Assembly (NCBI RefSeq): GCF_001632845.1 | Contig: NZ_CP011994.1 | Coordinates: 806,001-870,000, forward strand | Source: Ectothiorhodospira sp. BSL-9 | GTDB taxonomy: Bacteria > Pseudomonadota > Gammaproteobacteria > Ectothiorhodospirales > Ectothiorhodospiraceae | Reading direction: 5' to 3' | DNA length: 64,000 nt | Shown here: in pieces, positions 17,789 to 26,073 of the stretch | How positions within the stretch are numbered: the first letter of the stretch is position 1 | Layout: each line of letters begins with the position of its first letter | Translations under genes and position numbers: made by a program | The notes under the pieces: generated by a model | Told to the model about the DNA's origin: nothing | Databases searched by the model: none | What the model saw: only the letters and a program-made list of their open reading frames with translations

Positions 17789-20764
17789 TTATCGGGGGCG
17801 CACGTCATGCACCCGGCTGATATCGGCCTCACCGCCCGGGCCATGGCAGCTGACGCAGCCTTCCTGCATGGGGTCCGGGTTGTCCAGGGTCGCGGTGATG
17901 GAGCCACCGCGCTGCAGGATGTGGTCACGCAGCCAACCTTCGTCGGTGTGACAGGAGGTGCACACCGAGGCGATGGGACTGAATCTCTCGTGCTGGTGGA
18001 TATCCGTCAGGTTATTGTCGGCACCGAACTGACCGGTTCCGGCGCTTGTGAAGTCCGCATTATTCCAGTCGAAGGTGCGGATGCTGGAGCCGATCACACC
18101 GGCCTGCAGCGGCAGCTGGTAGCTGTCCTCCACGTGGCAGGTGTTGCAGTTGCCGACGCTACCTGGGAAGTGGGCCTCACCCTCCCAGGGGCCCTGGGGA
18201 TCCCATTCTCCCGCTGGGGTATCACGATCCAGGGGGCCACCGAACACAACGTCGCGCAGTTGAATCCCGTCACCGCCCATCTGGGCACGGTGCACATGGT
18301 GAATCATGCGCTTGAAGTCCTTGGACTCCTCGCGCTCGCGGTCGTAGATCCCAAGGTTGCCCAGGCGCCCAAAGGCGATGAAGGGCTGTGTGCCCGCCGA
18401 TATATCCGTGTTGTTCGGGTTATGGCAGAGCACGCAAAGCTCCGGATTATTGCGACGGTTGCCACCATGCTTGGCAAACCGGATGTGGCAGGACCGGCAG
18501 GTTTCCTCCACGTCCACCACCTTGCGCCGGGGCTCGGCCACGGCGTTGCCGATGGCGAACTCGGTGGTGCGGTGCAGGGCGTTGACGAGTGGGGTACGAC
18601 CATCGTCCCAGATGCTGGCCACCTCTCCCCGGGTCTCCAGGGGAACAACCTGATTCTGCACCGCCACGGTGCCCACGCCGTGTTCGGGTAGGTTCGCCAG
18701 AGCTTCGGGCGGCAGTGCATAGTTTACCTCGTAGTAGCCGTTGCTGGCTGCACGGATGTTCAATGTGGATCCATTGCCACCATCGCTCCAGCAGGCCGCG
18801 TTACAGCCCACATCCGTGGTCCGACCAGGCCAGCTGGGATCGGTGGACTGGGTGTAGTCCGCTGAGATGAGACCGGAAGCATTCTGCTCACGCCAGCCGA
18901 TGACGAAACCCAGCTGAAAACGGGCGTTGTCGCCATGGCGCAGGAAGGTGTTGAGGCCATCGTCGCGGACCCGCAGACGGAAGCTGATGGTGCCCTCCTC
19001 ACGATCCAGCGTGGCCCCTTCGGAGCCGAACTGAATGGTGAGTTGGTCCTGACGAATGGCGGCACGGGTGAAGCTGAGGTGGGCGCGCCCCATGCGAACC
19101 CGGTTGTTACCGCCTTGATCGATACCTCGAAGCCCGATATTGGCCATGTCACCAAGAATGCTCTCGTTATGGCAGCCACCGCAGGCGTTGCCGGTATCCC
19201 ACAGTTGCTGCCCCTCATGATGTTCACCGAAAGGGTCACCGCCCCGCCAGTCCGTCCCGTCAAAGCCCGCACGGTGCCCACTGCGCCAGTCACCCCGATG
19301 ACCCGCCGTGCTGGCCCCAAAACGCACTGCCATCATTGCAGGCAGACGCTCGTCGTGCTCACTGTCGTTCTGGTACCAATACACATTGTCGTGGCAGGAA
19401 GCACACACCTCCACGGTGCGGGCCCCACCCTCGTGCCAGTTATCCCCGTCCGGGGTGACCACGGCCAGTTGCTGACGGGCCAGGCGATCCTCGCCACCAG
19501 CCAGCAGGACCAACTCATCATGGGTATCCTGACCCATGTGGCACTTCACGCAGTTGTCGATCCCATAAGAGGCCGTGCGAGGAAGTGGCTCACCATCCGG
19601 GGCCACACCATGATTGCTGTAGTTACCCACGGGGCTAACCCCACCATCTTCATGCACGGCCTGGGGGAAACGCAGCTTGCTGAAATCGTTATTGCGAATG
19701 AAGTAAGGGACGCCGGCGGCCACGCTGGGCAGGGTCTGCCCGCGGTGGATCTTGTGCACCATCTGCTTGAAGTCGATGCTGCGACCACTGACCGGATCCA
19801 CACTGCCGGGATTGTGGCAGGTGACGCAGTACTGGGGCTCCACCCGGTTGCCGCCGTGTTTGGCCAGGGTGCCATCGTGGCAGGTGTTGCAGCTCTCCAG
19901 GGAGATCATGTCGCGGGTGGCATCCACCCCGTGCATGGGGATACCACCAGTCGCCGGAATGAAATCGAACCAGGCGTTTGTGGCGGGCATGCCACCGCCC
20001 AGCTGCATACCGACACGGTGGGTCCACTCAGGGTTGTAATCCACTGTATACGTGAGCGTGTCGCCAGAGCCTTCGATACGCACGCCCCTCGGGAGAGTAG
20101 TACCATCAGCCCAGGTACAGCGAACATCCAGCCCGAGATCCTCCGAGAACGCATGCGTATCGTGTGAGCCACCTTCAACACATCGCCACAGGTCTTGCAG
20201 ATTCTCACCACTGATGGTTCGGCTTGCCTGATTCACATTGAGACTGTAGGTATAGCGATATTCGCCATTGCCCAGGTTTTCAAGGTCACCACTGTTTTCC
20301 ACGGCCCCCTGGATGGCGTTCCCGAACATGGGAGCCCCCTCGGGGTTATTGTCGGACATGGCGTGGGTCCAGCCCGCAGGATTCACCTGCCTCTCCCGGG
20401 TGATGTAGTTCACCCAGTCGTAACCATCCCCATACCGGCTCCTTGGGGCCAGTTTGGCAAAGGTGAAACTCGCATTCGTGAGGTCGGTGATCGGGGCGCC
20501 CGTTTCGTCCAGTAGTGTGAATTCCACCACAGGGTGTCCGTCCTCGATGCTGGCACGGGTGATGCTCAGCCCAAGCCCCGCCGCTGGCGCGCTGGCCACC
20601 GGGGTGGTGCTGGGTTCATCCACCGAACCATCGAAGCCGCTGTCGTCGGGCAGGCAGCCTGCCAGACCCAGGGCCAGGGTTGCCAGCAACAGGGTGACCA
20701 GGGCGCGTGGTGCGCGCCAGGTCAGCGGTCGTGATCGGATGTAATCATCGGTCTTGGATGACAT
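17789..20764 (-). CDS. OmcA/MtrC-family decaheme outer-membrane c-type cytochrome
   Basis: 991-residue lipoprotein. The signal peptide ends in the lipobox LAGC (after the hydrophobic LVTLLLATLALG), so the mature Cys should be acylated. Ten CxxCH heme motifs are visible: CNTCH, CVTCH, CVKCH, CASCH, CGGCH, CRSCH, CVLCH, CNTCH, CTSCH and CVSCH, arranged as two five-heme groups with beta-rich domains between, as in OmcA/MtrC. The repeated FAKHGGNR / LAKHGGNR after the first heme of each half is typical of that family. Start 20764 has GGAGG upstream. The family passes electrons at the cell surface, through an MtrB barrel and a periplasmic MtrA; both genes lie immediately upstream in the same operon. 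The physiological direction (to or from an extracellular partner) cannot be told. Confidence 0.92.
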   Translation of the reverse strand: MSSKTDDYIRSRPLTWRAPRALVTLLLATLALGLAGCLPDDSGFDGSVDEPSTTPVASAPAAGLGLSITRASIEDGHPVVEFTLLDETGAPITDLTNASFTFAKLAPRSRYGDGYDWVNYITRERQVNPAGWTHAMSDNNPEGAPMFGNAIQGAVENSGDLENLGNGEYRYTYSLNVNQASRTISGENLQDLWRCVEGGSHDTHAFSEDLGLDVRCTWADGTTLPRGVRIEGSGDTLTYTVDYNPEWTHRVGMQLGGGMPATNAWFDFIPATGGIPMHGVDATRDMISLESCNTCHDGTLAKHGGNRVEPQYCVTCHNPGSVDPVSGRSIDFKQMVHKIHRGQTLPSVAAGVPYFIRNNDFSKLRFPQAVHEDGGVSPVGNYSNHGVAPDGEPLPRTASYGIDNCVKCHMGQDTHDELVLLAGGEDRLARQQLAVVTPDGDNWHEGGARTVEVCASCHDNVYWYQNDSEHDERLPAMMAVRFGASTAGHRGDWRSGHRAGFDGTDWRGGDPFGEHHEGQQLWDTGNACGGCHNESILGDMANIGLRGIDQGGNNRVRMGRAHLSFTRAAIRQDQLTIQFGSEGATLDREEGTISFRLRVRDDGLNTFLRHGDNARFQLGFVIGWREQNASGLISADYTQSTDPSWPGRTTDVGCNAACWSDGGNGSTLNIRAASNGYYEVNYALPPEALANLPEHGVGTVAVQNQVVPLETRGEVASIWDDGRTPLVNALHRTTEFAIGNAVAEPRRKVVDVEETCRSCHIRFAKHGGNRRNNPELCVLCHNPNNTDISAGTQPFIAFGRLGNLGIYDREREESKDFKRMIHHVHRAQMGGDGIQLRDVVFGGPLDRDTPAGEWDPQGPWEGEAHFPGSVGNCNTCHVEDSYQLPLQAGVIGSSIRTFDWNNADFTSAGTGQFGADNNLTDIHQHERFSPIASVCTSCHTDEGWLRDHILQRGGSITATLDNPDPMQEGCVSCHGPGGEADISRVHDVRPR

Positions 20765-20862
20765 GCTCCCCACCTCCGGGTCTGGATGGTCATGCGGCCT
20801 GGGTTGGCATCCCTTCCCTGGATGTTTTTGTTGGTATGGCATGGTGTCTGGCCCTGTGGTTT

Positions 20863-22953
20863 TCAGAACCGGTAGCGCAGGGCGCCGGCGATCAGGTGCG
20901 TGGTGTAGTCGGGGCTGTCATGGTCCAGCAGGATCATGTTGCCCACGCCGGTCACGCCCACGCCGTCAGTGCCCCAGTCCCTCTCCCGGTAACGCTCCAC
21001 CATGTAGCGCAGGCGAAAGTCCAGGTTGTCGCTGACCTTGTAATCCCCGTAGAGGCTGAACTGGGTGAGGCGGCTATCCAGGCTCGGGTACACGCCACCT
21101 CCGCCGCCTTCCACCAGGGTGCGCATGCGCCCGGAGGTCTCCACGTGCAGGACCTCGGCGCCGACGGTGAGCCGGTCGGGCCTCAGGTCGTACTCACCGC
21201 CCACGCCCAGGGTGACGGACTCGTCGTCGCGGTCGGAACGCCAGTTGCGTGGGTCGGCAAACGCCAGAGCCTCGCGTCCCGCCTGGCGGGCCTCGGTGTT
21301 CTCATAGGCATAGAAGCCGTAGGTGGTGATGCGATCCGTGGGCACCCAGGACAGGTCCACGGCCCATACCTGACGTTCGGCCCGTTGCAGGCCCAGTTCC
21401 GAGCGGGTGTAGTCGTCGTCGATCCACTGCACCCGGGGGGTGACCTGGATGCGGTCGGCGATGTGGAAGCTGGCATACACGCTGGCGGTGCGCCGATCCC
21501 GGTCGGCCAGGTAATACTGGCGCAGTTCTTCGGGGCCGGTTTCCCGCTCGTACTGGGAGCCCCGCTGTTCGGCATAGCCCAGTTCCATGTTGACACTGGT
21601 GCGTGGCAGGGCCCGGCTGCGCAGACCGATCCTGTAGGCTGTCTCGTCCGTGTCCCTGCGATCGGAGAAGGTGCGCTCGCGTTCGTCCCGAACCACACCC
21701 AGGTTCAGGTGTGTGCGGTCCTGCACCCGGTAGCTGGCGTCCAGGTGGTAGCGGTTCTGGGTGTAGCTGACCGGCCGTGTGGCCACCACGCGACTATCCA
21801 GTTCGTATTCGTAGGCATTGGTCCGGTTGTCCCGATCGTCATACCGATAGCCGGCTCGCAGGTTCAGTCGCGGGTGCGGGCGTCCGCTGGCACGCAGGTT
21901 CACCAGTGTGGTGTTGATCCGCCCATTCAGCGAACCCGGCAGCCCCGCCACATCCTCCACGAAGCGTTCATCCTGCGTCATGCGCCCCAGCGCCAGATCG
22001 GCCCCCACGCGTCCGGAATCGCTGAAGCTGTATCCCAGCGAGCCTGTCACCTGGTGGAACTGGTTGTCGGGCTCCAGGCTCACGGTGCCTGCCTCGGTCT
22101 CGGTCCCTGCCCCGGCCCAGTCCGGGCGCGTGGCGTCCGGCACGTCCAGGCTGCGACCATCCCGTTGCGAGAAGACGGATAGCCGGTATCCCAGGCGGCC
22201 CTGGAGTTCGTCACCGTCATAGGTGACATCCGCCTCGAACCGGGTGGTCTCGTAATCCACCGGGACGGGCACCAGGGAGGAGCGTTCCTGGGTCCAGAAG
22301 TGATTGTTGTTCACGCCCCGGATGATGGTTCCGTCCTTGCGCTCATAATGCACAGCGGAACTGGCACGCCAGCGGGTATCCAGGTTGACCCGTCCACCAG
22401 CCCCCAGGCCCTGGCGCGAAGTGCCCACGTTGCGCTCGCTCAGGAAGGCGTCGGCCACATCCCGGCCCCCGTCTTCAGGCAGACTCAGATTGCCCGAGCC
22501 ACTCCCGCGATACGGGGTGCCCAGATCCCGGTAGAGGGTGTTGGGGCTCTCCCGGTAGTAGAAGAAGCTGCTGTAGCGCCCCTGATCACCGGCATCCAGA
22601 CGCAGACGGCGTGAATCCAGGCCCAGGTTGCGCCCCTCCAGCCGCCAGTAGCGGGCGCTTTCGCTGTTGTAGGCATCCTGGCCCTGCAGCAGGAAACCCA
22701 GATCCAGGAACCAGCCTTCCTCATTCACCCCGGTGAAACGCCCCAGGCGAAAGGAGTCATTGTCCAGGTAGCCCAGGCCGAGACGAACCTCCCGCTGCAC
22801 CTTGTGCTCCACGTCGGGTCGGTCCGCGATGGCAGCGGCGGCCTCCTGAGCCGCTTCGCGCACTTCGTCATCGGGCTGGGCCCAGGCCGGGACATGGGCC
22901 AGGCCCAGGGCACACAAGGCGGTGATCAGCGCCGTCTTTCGTGGTTTATGCAT
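20863..22953 (-). CDS. mtrB: MtrB/PioB-family outer-membrane beta-barrel
   Basis: 696-residue protein with a signal peptide (ALITALCALGLAHVPAWA) and a long series of amphipathic beta strands with aromatic girdles, ending in the outer-membrane signal ALRYRF. Family features include GLGYLDNDSFRLGRFTG, the WRLEGRNLGLDSRRL segment and YYRESPNTLYRDLGTPY, typical of decaheme-associated MtrB/PioB proteins. It should form the sheath in which MtrA meets the surface cytochrome. No Cys is seen in the mature part, so the N-terminal CxxC of Shewanella MtrB is absent. ATG 22953 has AGAGGAA 8 nt upstream; the ATG at 22971 has no proper spacing. Confidence 0.9.
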   Translation of the reverse strand: MHKPRKTALITALCALGLAHVPAWAQPDDEVREAAQEAAAAIADRPDVEHKVQREVRLGLGYLDNDSFRLGRFTGVNEEGWFLDLGFLLQGQDAYNSESARYWRLEGRNLGLDSRRLRLDAGDQGRYSSFFYYRESPNTLYRDLGTPYRGSGSGNLSLPEDGGRDVADAFLSERNVGTSRQGLGAGGRVNLDTRWRASSAVHYERKDGTIIRGVNNNHFWTQERSSLVPVPVDYETTRFEADVTYDGDELQGRLGYRLSVFSQRDGRSLDVPDATRPDWAGAGTETEAGTVSLEPDNQFHQVTGSLGYSFSDSGRVGADLALGRMTQDERFVEDVAGLPGSLNGRINTTLVNLRASGRPHPRLNLRAGYRYDDRDNRTNAYEYELDSRVVATRPVSYTQNRYHLDASYRVQDRTHLNLGVVRDERERTFSDRRDTDETAYRIGLRSRALPRTSVNMELGYAEQRGSQYERETGPEELRQYYLADRDRRTASVYASFHIADRIQVTPRVQWIDDDYTRSELGLQRAERQVWAVDLSWVPTDRITTYGFYAYENTEARQAGREALAFADPRNWRSDRDDESVTLGVGGEYDLRPDRLTVGAEVLHVETSGRMRTLVEGGGGGVYPSLDSRLTQFSLYGDYKVSDNLDFRLRYMVERYRERDWGTDGVGVTGVGNMILLDHDSPDYTTHLIAGALRYRF

Positions 22954-22996
22954 GACGTGTTTTCCTCTCATCCCCTGTTTGCCGTCGCCCGCGCCA

Positions 22997-23875
22997 TCAT
23001 TCCTTGAAGACGTGGCCGCGGGGATGGTTGGTGCCGTGGATCTGGCTATGGCAATTCAGGCAGCTGCGCCCCTGCACCCGGAAGTCCATGCTGGCCCCGC
23101 TCAAGCCCACATCGGAATGGCTGCCCAAATGGCATTGCTGGCACAAGCCGGGAGCCCTGGCATTGAGCAGGGGGCGATGGATGGAGCCATGCGGGTCGTG
23201 ACAGGTCACGCAGGACTCACGGGCCGGGTTGTGTTCCCAGAGGAAAGGTCCCCGTTTCTCGGCGTGGCAGTTGAAGCAGGTCTCGTTGATGGTATGCCCC
23301 ACCAGCTTGTTGGGACCGGGAGTGCCATGGGGGTTATGGCAATCGGTGCATTGCATGATCCCTTCCGGCACCGGGTGGTGGGAGGGCTTGCCGAAATCCG
23401 AACGGCGATCCAGATGGCAACTCCCGCAGACCTCAATCTGGGTGTCGGCCTTGAGCAGCTTGGGGCGCTCGTTGTGCATGGCATGGCAGTTCACGCAGGC
23501 CAGGCCGGAGAATTCGTGGGTACTGCCCTTCCAGTGGCGCCGGGCACCTTCCTCGTGGCAGCTCAGGCAGGGCTGGTTGAGACGCTCGGGGGTTTCCTTA
23601 TCGATATTGAAAAGGGTTTCCATGCCCTGGCCATGGCAGGCGTTGCACATGCCCTGGGAGAAAGGGGTGCGCTCGTCGGCAGTGAACGCATGAGGCGAAT
23701 TGAAGATCCGCTGCACGTGTTCCTCGATCTGGGCGGTGCGGTCCACCACCACTTGGGGGATCTTGTCCACACCCCGGATCGGACGTTCAGGATCCGCGTC
23801 CGTTGCCCAGACCGTGCTCGGGCCCGCAATCGCCAGCCCGATGGCCGCGACGATCAGAATCAACCATTGCCTCAT
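22997..23875 (-). CDS. mtrA: MtrA/DmsE-family periplasmic multiheme c-type cytochrome (nine hemes)
   Basis: 292 residues with a cleavable signal peptide (ILIVAAIGLAIAGPSTVWA). Nine CxxCH motifs are visible: CNACH, CLSCH, CVNCH, CGSCH, CTDCH, CFNCH, CVTCH, CQQCH and CLNCH. MtrA/DmsE/PioA proteins generally carry ten, so this copy seems one heme short; I found no degenerate tenth motif. Family role: transfer of electrons across the outer membrane inside the MtrB barrel. First gene of the operon, with AGGGGG before the ATG and a sigma-54 promoter about 105 bp upstream. No CymA-like inner-membrane quinol oxidase is encoded nearby. Confidence 0.9.
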   Translation of the reverse strand: MRQWLILIVAAIGLAIAGPSTVWATDADPERPIRGVDKIPQVVVDRTAQIEEHVQRIFNSPHAFTADERTPFSQGMCNACHGQGMETLFNIDKETPERLNQPCLSCHEEGARRHWKGSTHEFSGLACVNCHAMHNERPKLLKADTQIEVCGSCHLDRRSDFGKPSHHPVPEGIMQCTDCHNPHGTPGPNKLVGHTINETCFNCHAEKRGPFLWEHNPARESCVTCHDPHGSIHRPLLNARAPGLCQQCHLGSHSDVGLSGASMDFRVQGRSCLNCHSQIHGTNHPRGHVFKE

Positions 23876-23978
23876 TACATCCCCCTCTGGCGCCTGGTCC
23901 TTTGTTTTTGGGGCCCACCCCCGATACTGGGTCGTTCGGGGGCGGTTCAGCGGACGGACCAGCCTTCAAAGGGAGGAC

Positions 23979-23994
23979 AGCAGAACTCGTGCCA
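23979..23994 (-). promoter_or_regulatory. Sigma-54 promoter of the mtrA-mtrB-omcA operon
   Basis: Minus strand TGGCACGAGTTCTGCT: the -24 element TGGCACG is exact and the -12 element CTGCT keeps the GC, with exactly 12 bp between the first G of GG and the G of GC, as required. Start of transcription is expected near 23968, giving a leader of about 93 nt. Upstream 24000-24104 is AT-rich and would hold activator sites; TTGATCAA (24069-24076) and the ATCGC/GCGAT pair around 24076-24093 are candidates. The EBP encoded at 16115-17494 is the obvious partner. Confidence 0.75.
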
Positions 23995-24104
23995 AAACCA
24001 TGAAAATGGTAATGGATTGATTAGAGGGTGTTTTTTGTGAGGTCTTTCGAGCAAGACCCGAGCAGATATTGATCAATCGCAAGCGAGGGCGATCAAAATA
24101 TGGC

Positions 24105-24155
24105 AAAAAGGGGACAGACACCTTTCTCTTCGAAAAAGGTGTCTGTCCCCTTTTT
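24105..24155. terminator. Perfect 21-bp inverted repeat, probable terminator for dtd
   Basis: Arms 24105-24125 and 24135-24155 are exact reverse complements around a 9-nt loop. They start and end in A5/T5 tracts, so the hairpin could terminate in both directions. It lies just past the dtd stop on the minus strand and about 110 bp upstream of the mtr sigma-54 promoter, shielding it from readthrough. The motif GGGGACAGACACC within it resembles a sequence dispersed in many proteobacteria; I cannot check the copy number. Confidence 0.75.
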
Positions 24156-24162
24156 CCTTTTT

Positions 24163-24609
24163 TCAGGCTGGTGGAACGCGCAACTGGAAGGTGACCGGCC
24201 CATCGTTGATGAGCGAGACGACCATGTGGGCTCCGAATCGGCCCGTGGCGACATGCGGCCAGGCGTTACGGGCCTGGCTCACCAACTCGTTGAATAACCG
24301 CTCGCCTTCCTCGGGTGGGGCGGCGGGCGTGAAACTGGGACGCATGCCCTTGCGGGTGTCGGCGGCCAGGGTGAACTGGGGTACGAGCAGCAGGCCACCC
24401 TGGATATCGCGTACGGACAGGTTCATGCGCCCCTCGGCATCCTCGAACACACGGTAACCCAGCAGGCGCTCCAGGAGGCGTTCGGTCTGGGCGGGACCGT
24501 CGCCCCGCTCCACCCCCACCAGCACCAGCAGGCCGGCATCGATCGCGCCCACCGTATGCGCATCCACTTCCACGCTGGCGCGCGTCACCCTCTGCAGCAG
24601 GCCGATCAT
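24163..24609 (-). CDS. dtd: D-aminoacyl-tRNA deacylase
   Basis: 148 residues. Dtd removes D-amino acids wrongly charged on t[19 protein letters not shown] is the family start; the active-site motifs are [18 protein letters not shown] (SQFT-like, here PQFT) and NDGPVTFQL (the cross-subunit GPVT). The ATG at 24609 overlaps the pip stop by 4 bp; longer frames upstream lie inside pip. Confidence 0.95.
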   Translation of the reverse strand: MIGLLQRVTRASVEVDAHTVGAIDAGLLVLVGVERGDGPAQTERLLERLLGYRVFEDAEGRMNLSVRDIQGGLLLVPQFTLAADTRKGMRPSFTPAAPPEEGERLFNELVSQARNAWPHVATGRFGAHMVVSLINDGPVTFQLRVPPA

Positions 24610-25562
24610 GTCAGACGGTCCGCCAGGGCGTTGGTGGCGGCCACCAGTTCGCGGGTGATGCCTGGCTCGCTGGCGGAGTGACCGGCGTCGGGCACGATGT
24701 GCAGATCCGCCACCGGCCAGGCCTTGTGCAGGGCCCAGGCCTGATCCACGGGGCAGACCACATCGTAACGACCATGCACGATGGTGCCCGGGATATCGGC
24801 CAGACGATAGGAATCGCGGAGCAACTGGTCCGGCTCCAGAAAGCACCGGTGCTTGAAGTAATGGCATTCCACCCGGGCCAGGCTCAGGGCCACATAAGGG
24901 TCCTGGAAATGCGCCACCACGCCTGGATTGGTGGTCAGGGTCGCGGCCCGGCCCTCCCACTGAGACCAGGTCTTGGCTGCCGCCATGCGCGCCACCTCGT
25001 CGTCGCTGGTGAGTCGGCGGTAATAGGCCGCCACCATGTCAGTGCGCTCCGCCTCGGGGATGGGGGCCAGATAGTCTTCCCAGTAGTCCGGGAACAGGCG
25101 CCCGGCCCCATCCTGATAGAACCACTGGATATCCTGGGGCCGGCACAGGAAGATTCCCCGCAGGATCATGCCCAGCACCCGCTGCGGATGGCGCTGGGCA
25201 TAAGCCAGGGCCAGGGTGGAACCCCAGGAGCCACCGAAGACGACCCAGCGATCAATACCCAGGTGCTCGCGGATGCGCTCCATGTCGTCCACCAGATCCC
25301 AGGTGGTGTTGTTCGCCAGGCTCGCGTGAGGGGTGGAACGGCCACAGCCCCGCTGATCAAACAGCACGATCCGGTACCGGGCGGGATCGAAGAAACGCCG
25401 ATGCCACACATCACAGCCAGCGCCCGGTCCGCCATGGAGGAAGATCACCGGCAGCCCGGAGGGATTGCCGCACTCCTCCAGGTACAGGCGATGGGTGTTG
25501 TCCACGCTCAGGTGCTGGGAGCCATGGGGCTGGATGCTGGGGTAAAGAAGGTCGCTGGGCAT
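24606..25562 (-). CDS. pip: Proline iminopeptidase (alpha/beta hydrolase)
   Basis: 318 residues, matching bacterial proline iminopeptidase (S33), which releases N-terminal proline. The oxyanion motif [10 protein letters not shown], the nucleophile elbow [11 protein letters not shown] (Ser), [23 protein letters not shown] (Asp) and [10 protein letters not shown] (His) are all present. Coupled to dtd by a 4-bp overlap. Confidence 0.95.
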   Translation of the reverse strand: MPSDLLYPSIQPHGSQHLSVDNTHRLYLEECGNPSGLPVIFLHGGPGAGCDVWHRRFFDPARYRIVLFDQRGCGRSTPHASLANNTTWDLVDDMERIREHLGIDRWVVFGGSWGSTLALAYAQRHPQRVLGMILRGIFLCRPQDIQWFYQDGAGRLFPDYWEDYLAPIPEAERTDMVAAYYRRLTSDDEVARMAAAKTWSQWEGRAATLTTNPGVVAHFQDPYVALSLARVECHYFKHRCFLEPDQLLRDSYRLADIPGTIVHGRYDVVCPVDQAWALHKAWPVADLHIVPDAGHSASEPGITRELVAATNALADRLT

Positions 25563-25749
25563 GGGCGCTCACCGGTGGGGGAAATCTTGCTCCATATTTT
25601 AAGAGTAATGACACGATCCATGTGTCGGAGAGTTCAAGAAATGGGGGCATTGACGCCCAGGCCAGGCGGCGCAATGGGGCAGCGTCCTGAGACCAGACAT
25701 GCCTGGCATGAGGGAGCAAGAACAGGGTTTTTTCGGGCCGACGACGCCG

Positions 25750-25767
25750 TGTAGGAAAATCCCTACA
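25750..25767. promoter_or_regulatory. GacA/UvrY-like palindrome upstream of the candidate sRNA
   Basis: TGTAGGAAAATCCCTACA is a perfect 6-6-6 inverted repeat. It differs from the GacA upstream activating sequence TGTAAG-N6-CTTACA by one base in each half. It lies about 90 bp before the proposed start of the sRNA at 25848. The rest of 25563-25749, between it and pip, shows no gene or recognisable element. Confidence 0.5.
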
Positions 25768-25847
25768 GAAAAAACCCGCAAAACGGCAAAAAAGGGCCTT
25801 TTCAGGCATTACAGACCCAACACTCCGTGTGGGATCATATTCCCCAT

Positions 25848-26005
25848 GGTGCAAGACGCGCCGGGCAAAGGACCCTGGATTGCCGGGATCAAGGATTGAA
25901 ACCAGCCAGGCGTGGAAAGAATCCACTTGGGAGGCAAGGACGCCGCTTCAATCACCTTATGCCAGGATGGCATGGCCCTCGTCAGGGATGGCGAGGGTTT
26001 TTTTT
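25848..26005 (+). ncRNA. Candidate CsrB/RsmZ-type small RNA
   Basis: No protein fits this interval between pip and ttcA. It contains nine GGA motifs in 119 nt (GGA at 25870, 25877, 25886, 25893, 25914, 25930, 25938, 25965 and 25986). Several lie in hairpin loops: TCA-AGGAT-TGA (25889-25899), GGC-AAGGAC-GCC (25933-25944), ATGCC-AGGAT-GGCAT (25959-25973) and the terminator loop AGGGAT (25984-25989). A loop GGA preceded by A is what CsrA/RsmA binds. The 3' end is an intrinsic terminator with eight T. A CATATT -10-like hexamer (25836-25841) sets the start near 25848, so the 5' end is approximate; no clear -35 box was found, consistent with an activated promoter. The family sequesters CsrA and is normally switched on by GacA/UvrY. 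Confidence 0.6.
25976..26005 (+). terminator. Intrinsic terminator of the candidate sRNA
   Basis: CCCTCGTC (25976-25983), loop AGGGAT, GGCGAGGG (25990-25997), then eight T (25998-26005). The stem has 8 pairs with one G-U. It ends 68 bp before ttcA. Confidence 0.85.
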
Positions 26006-26073
26006 GCCCGCACGGCACAGCCGTCTTCCCCGGACTTGCCCACCGCCCCCCCAGTGGTTATCGTCGGGCAGCC

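Noticed and set aside
24046-24064. CTGCTCGGGTCTTGCT (minus strand) as the mtr sigma-54 promoter
   Set aside because: The -24 GG is not conserved. The element at 23979-23994 fits far better and lies closer to mtrA.
24069-24082. TTGATCAATCGCAA as an FNR box upstream of mtrA
   Set aside because: Matches 8 of 10 bases and lies upstream of a good sigma-54 promoter, where FNR would not be the expected activator. Kept only as a possible part of an activator site.
25912-26073. N-terminal extension of ttcA
   Set aside because: Family similarity begins after the ATG at 26074, and the extension would translate the GGA-rich RNA and its terminator.
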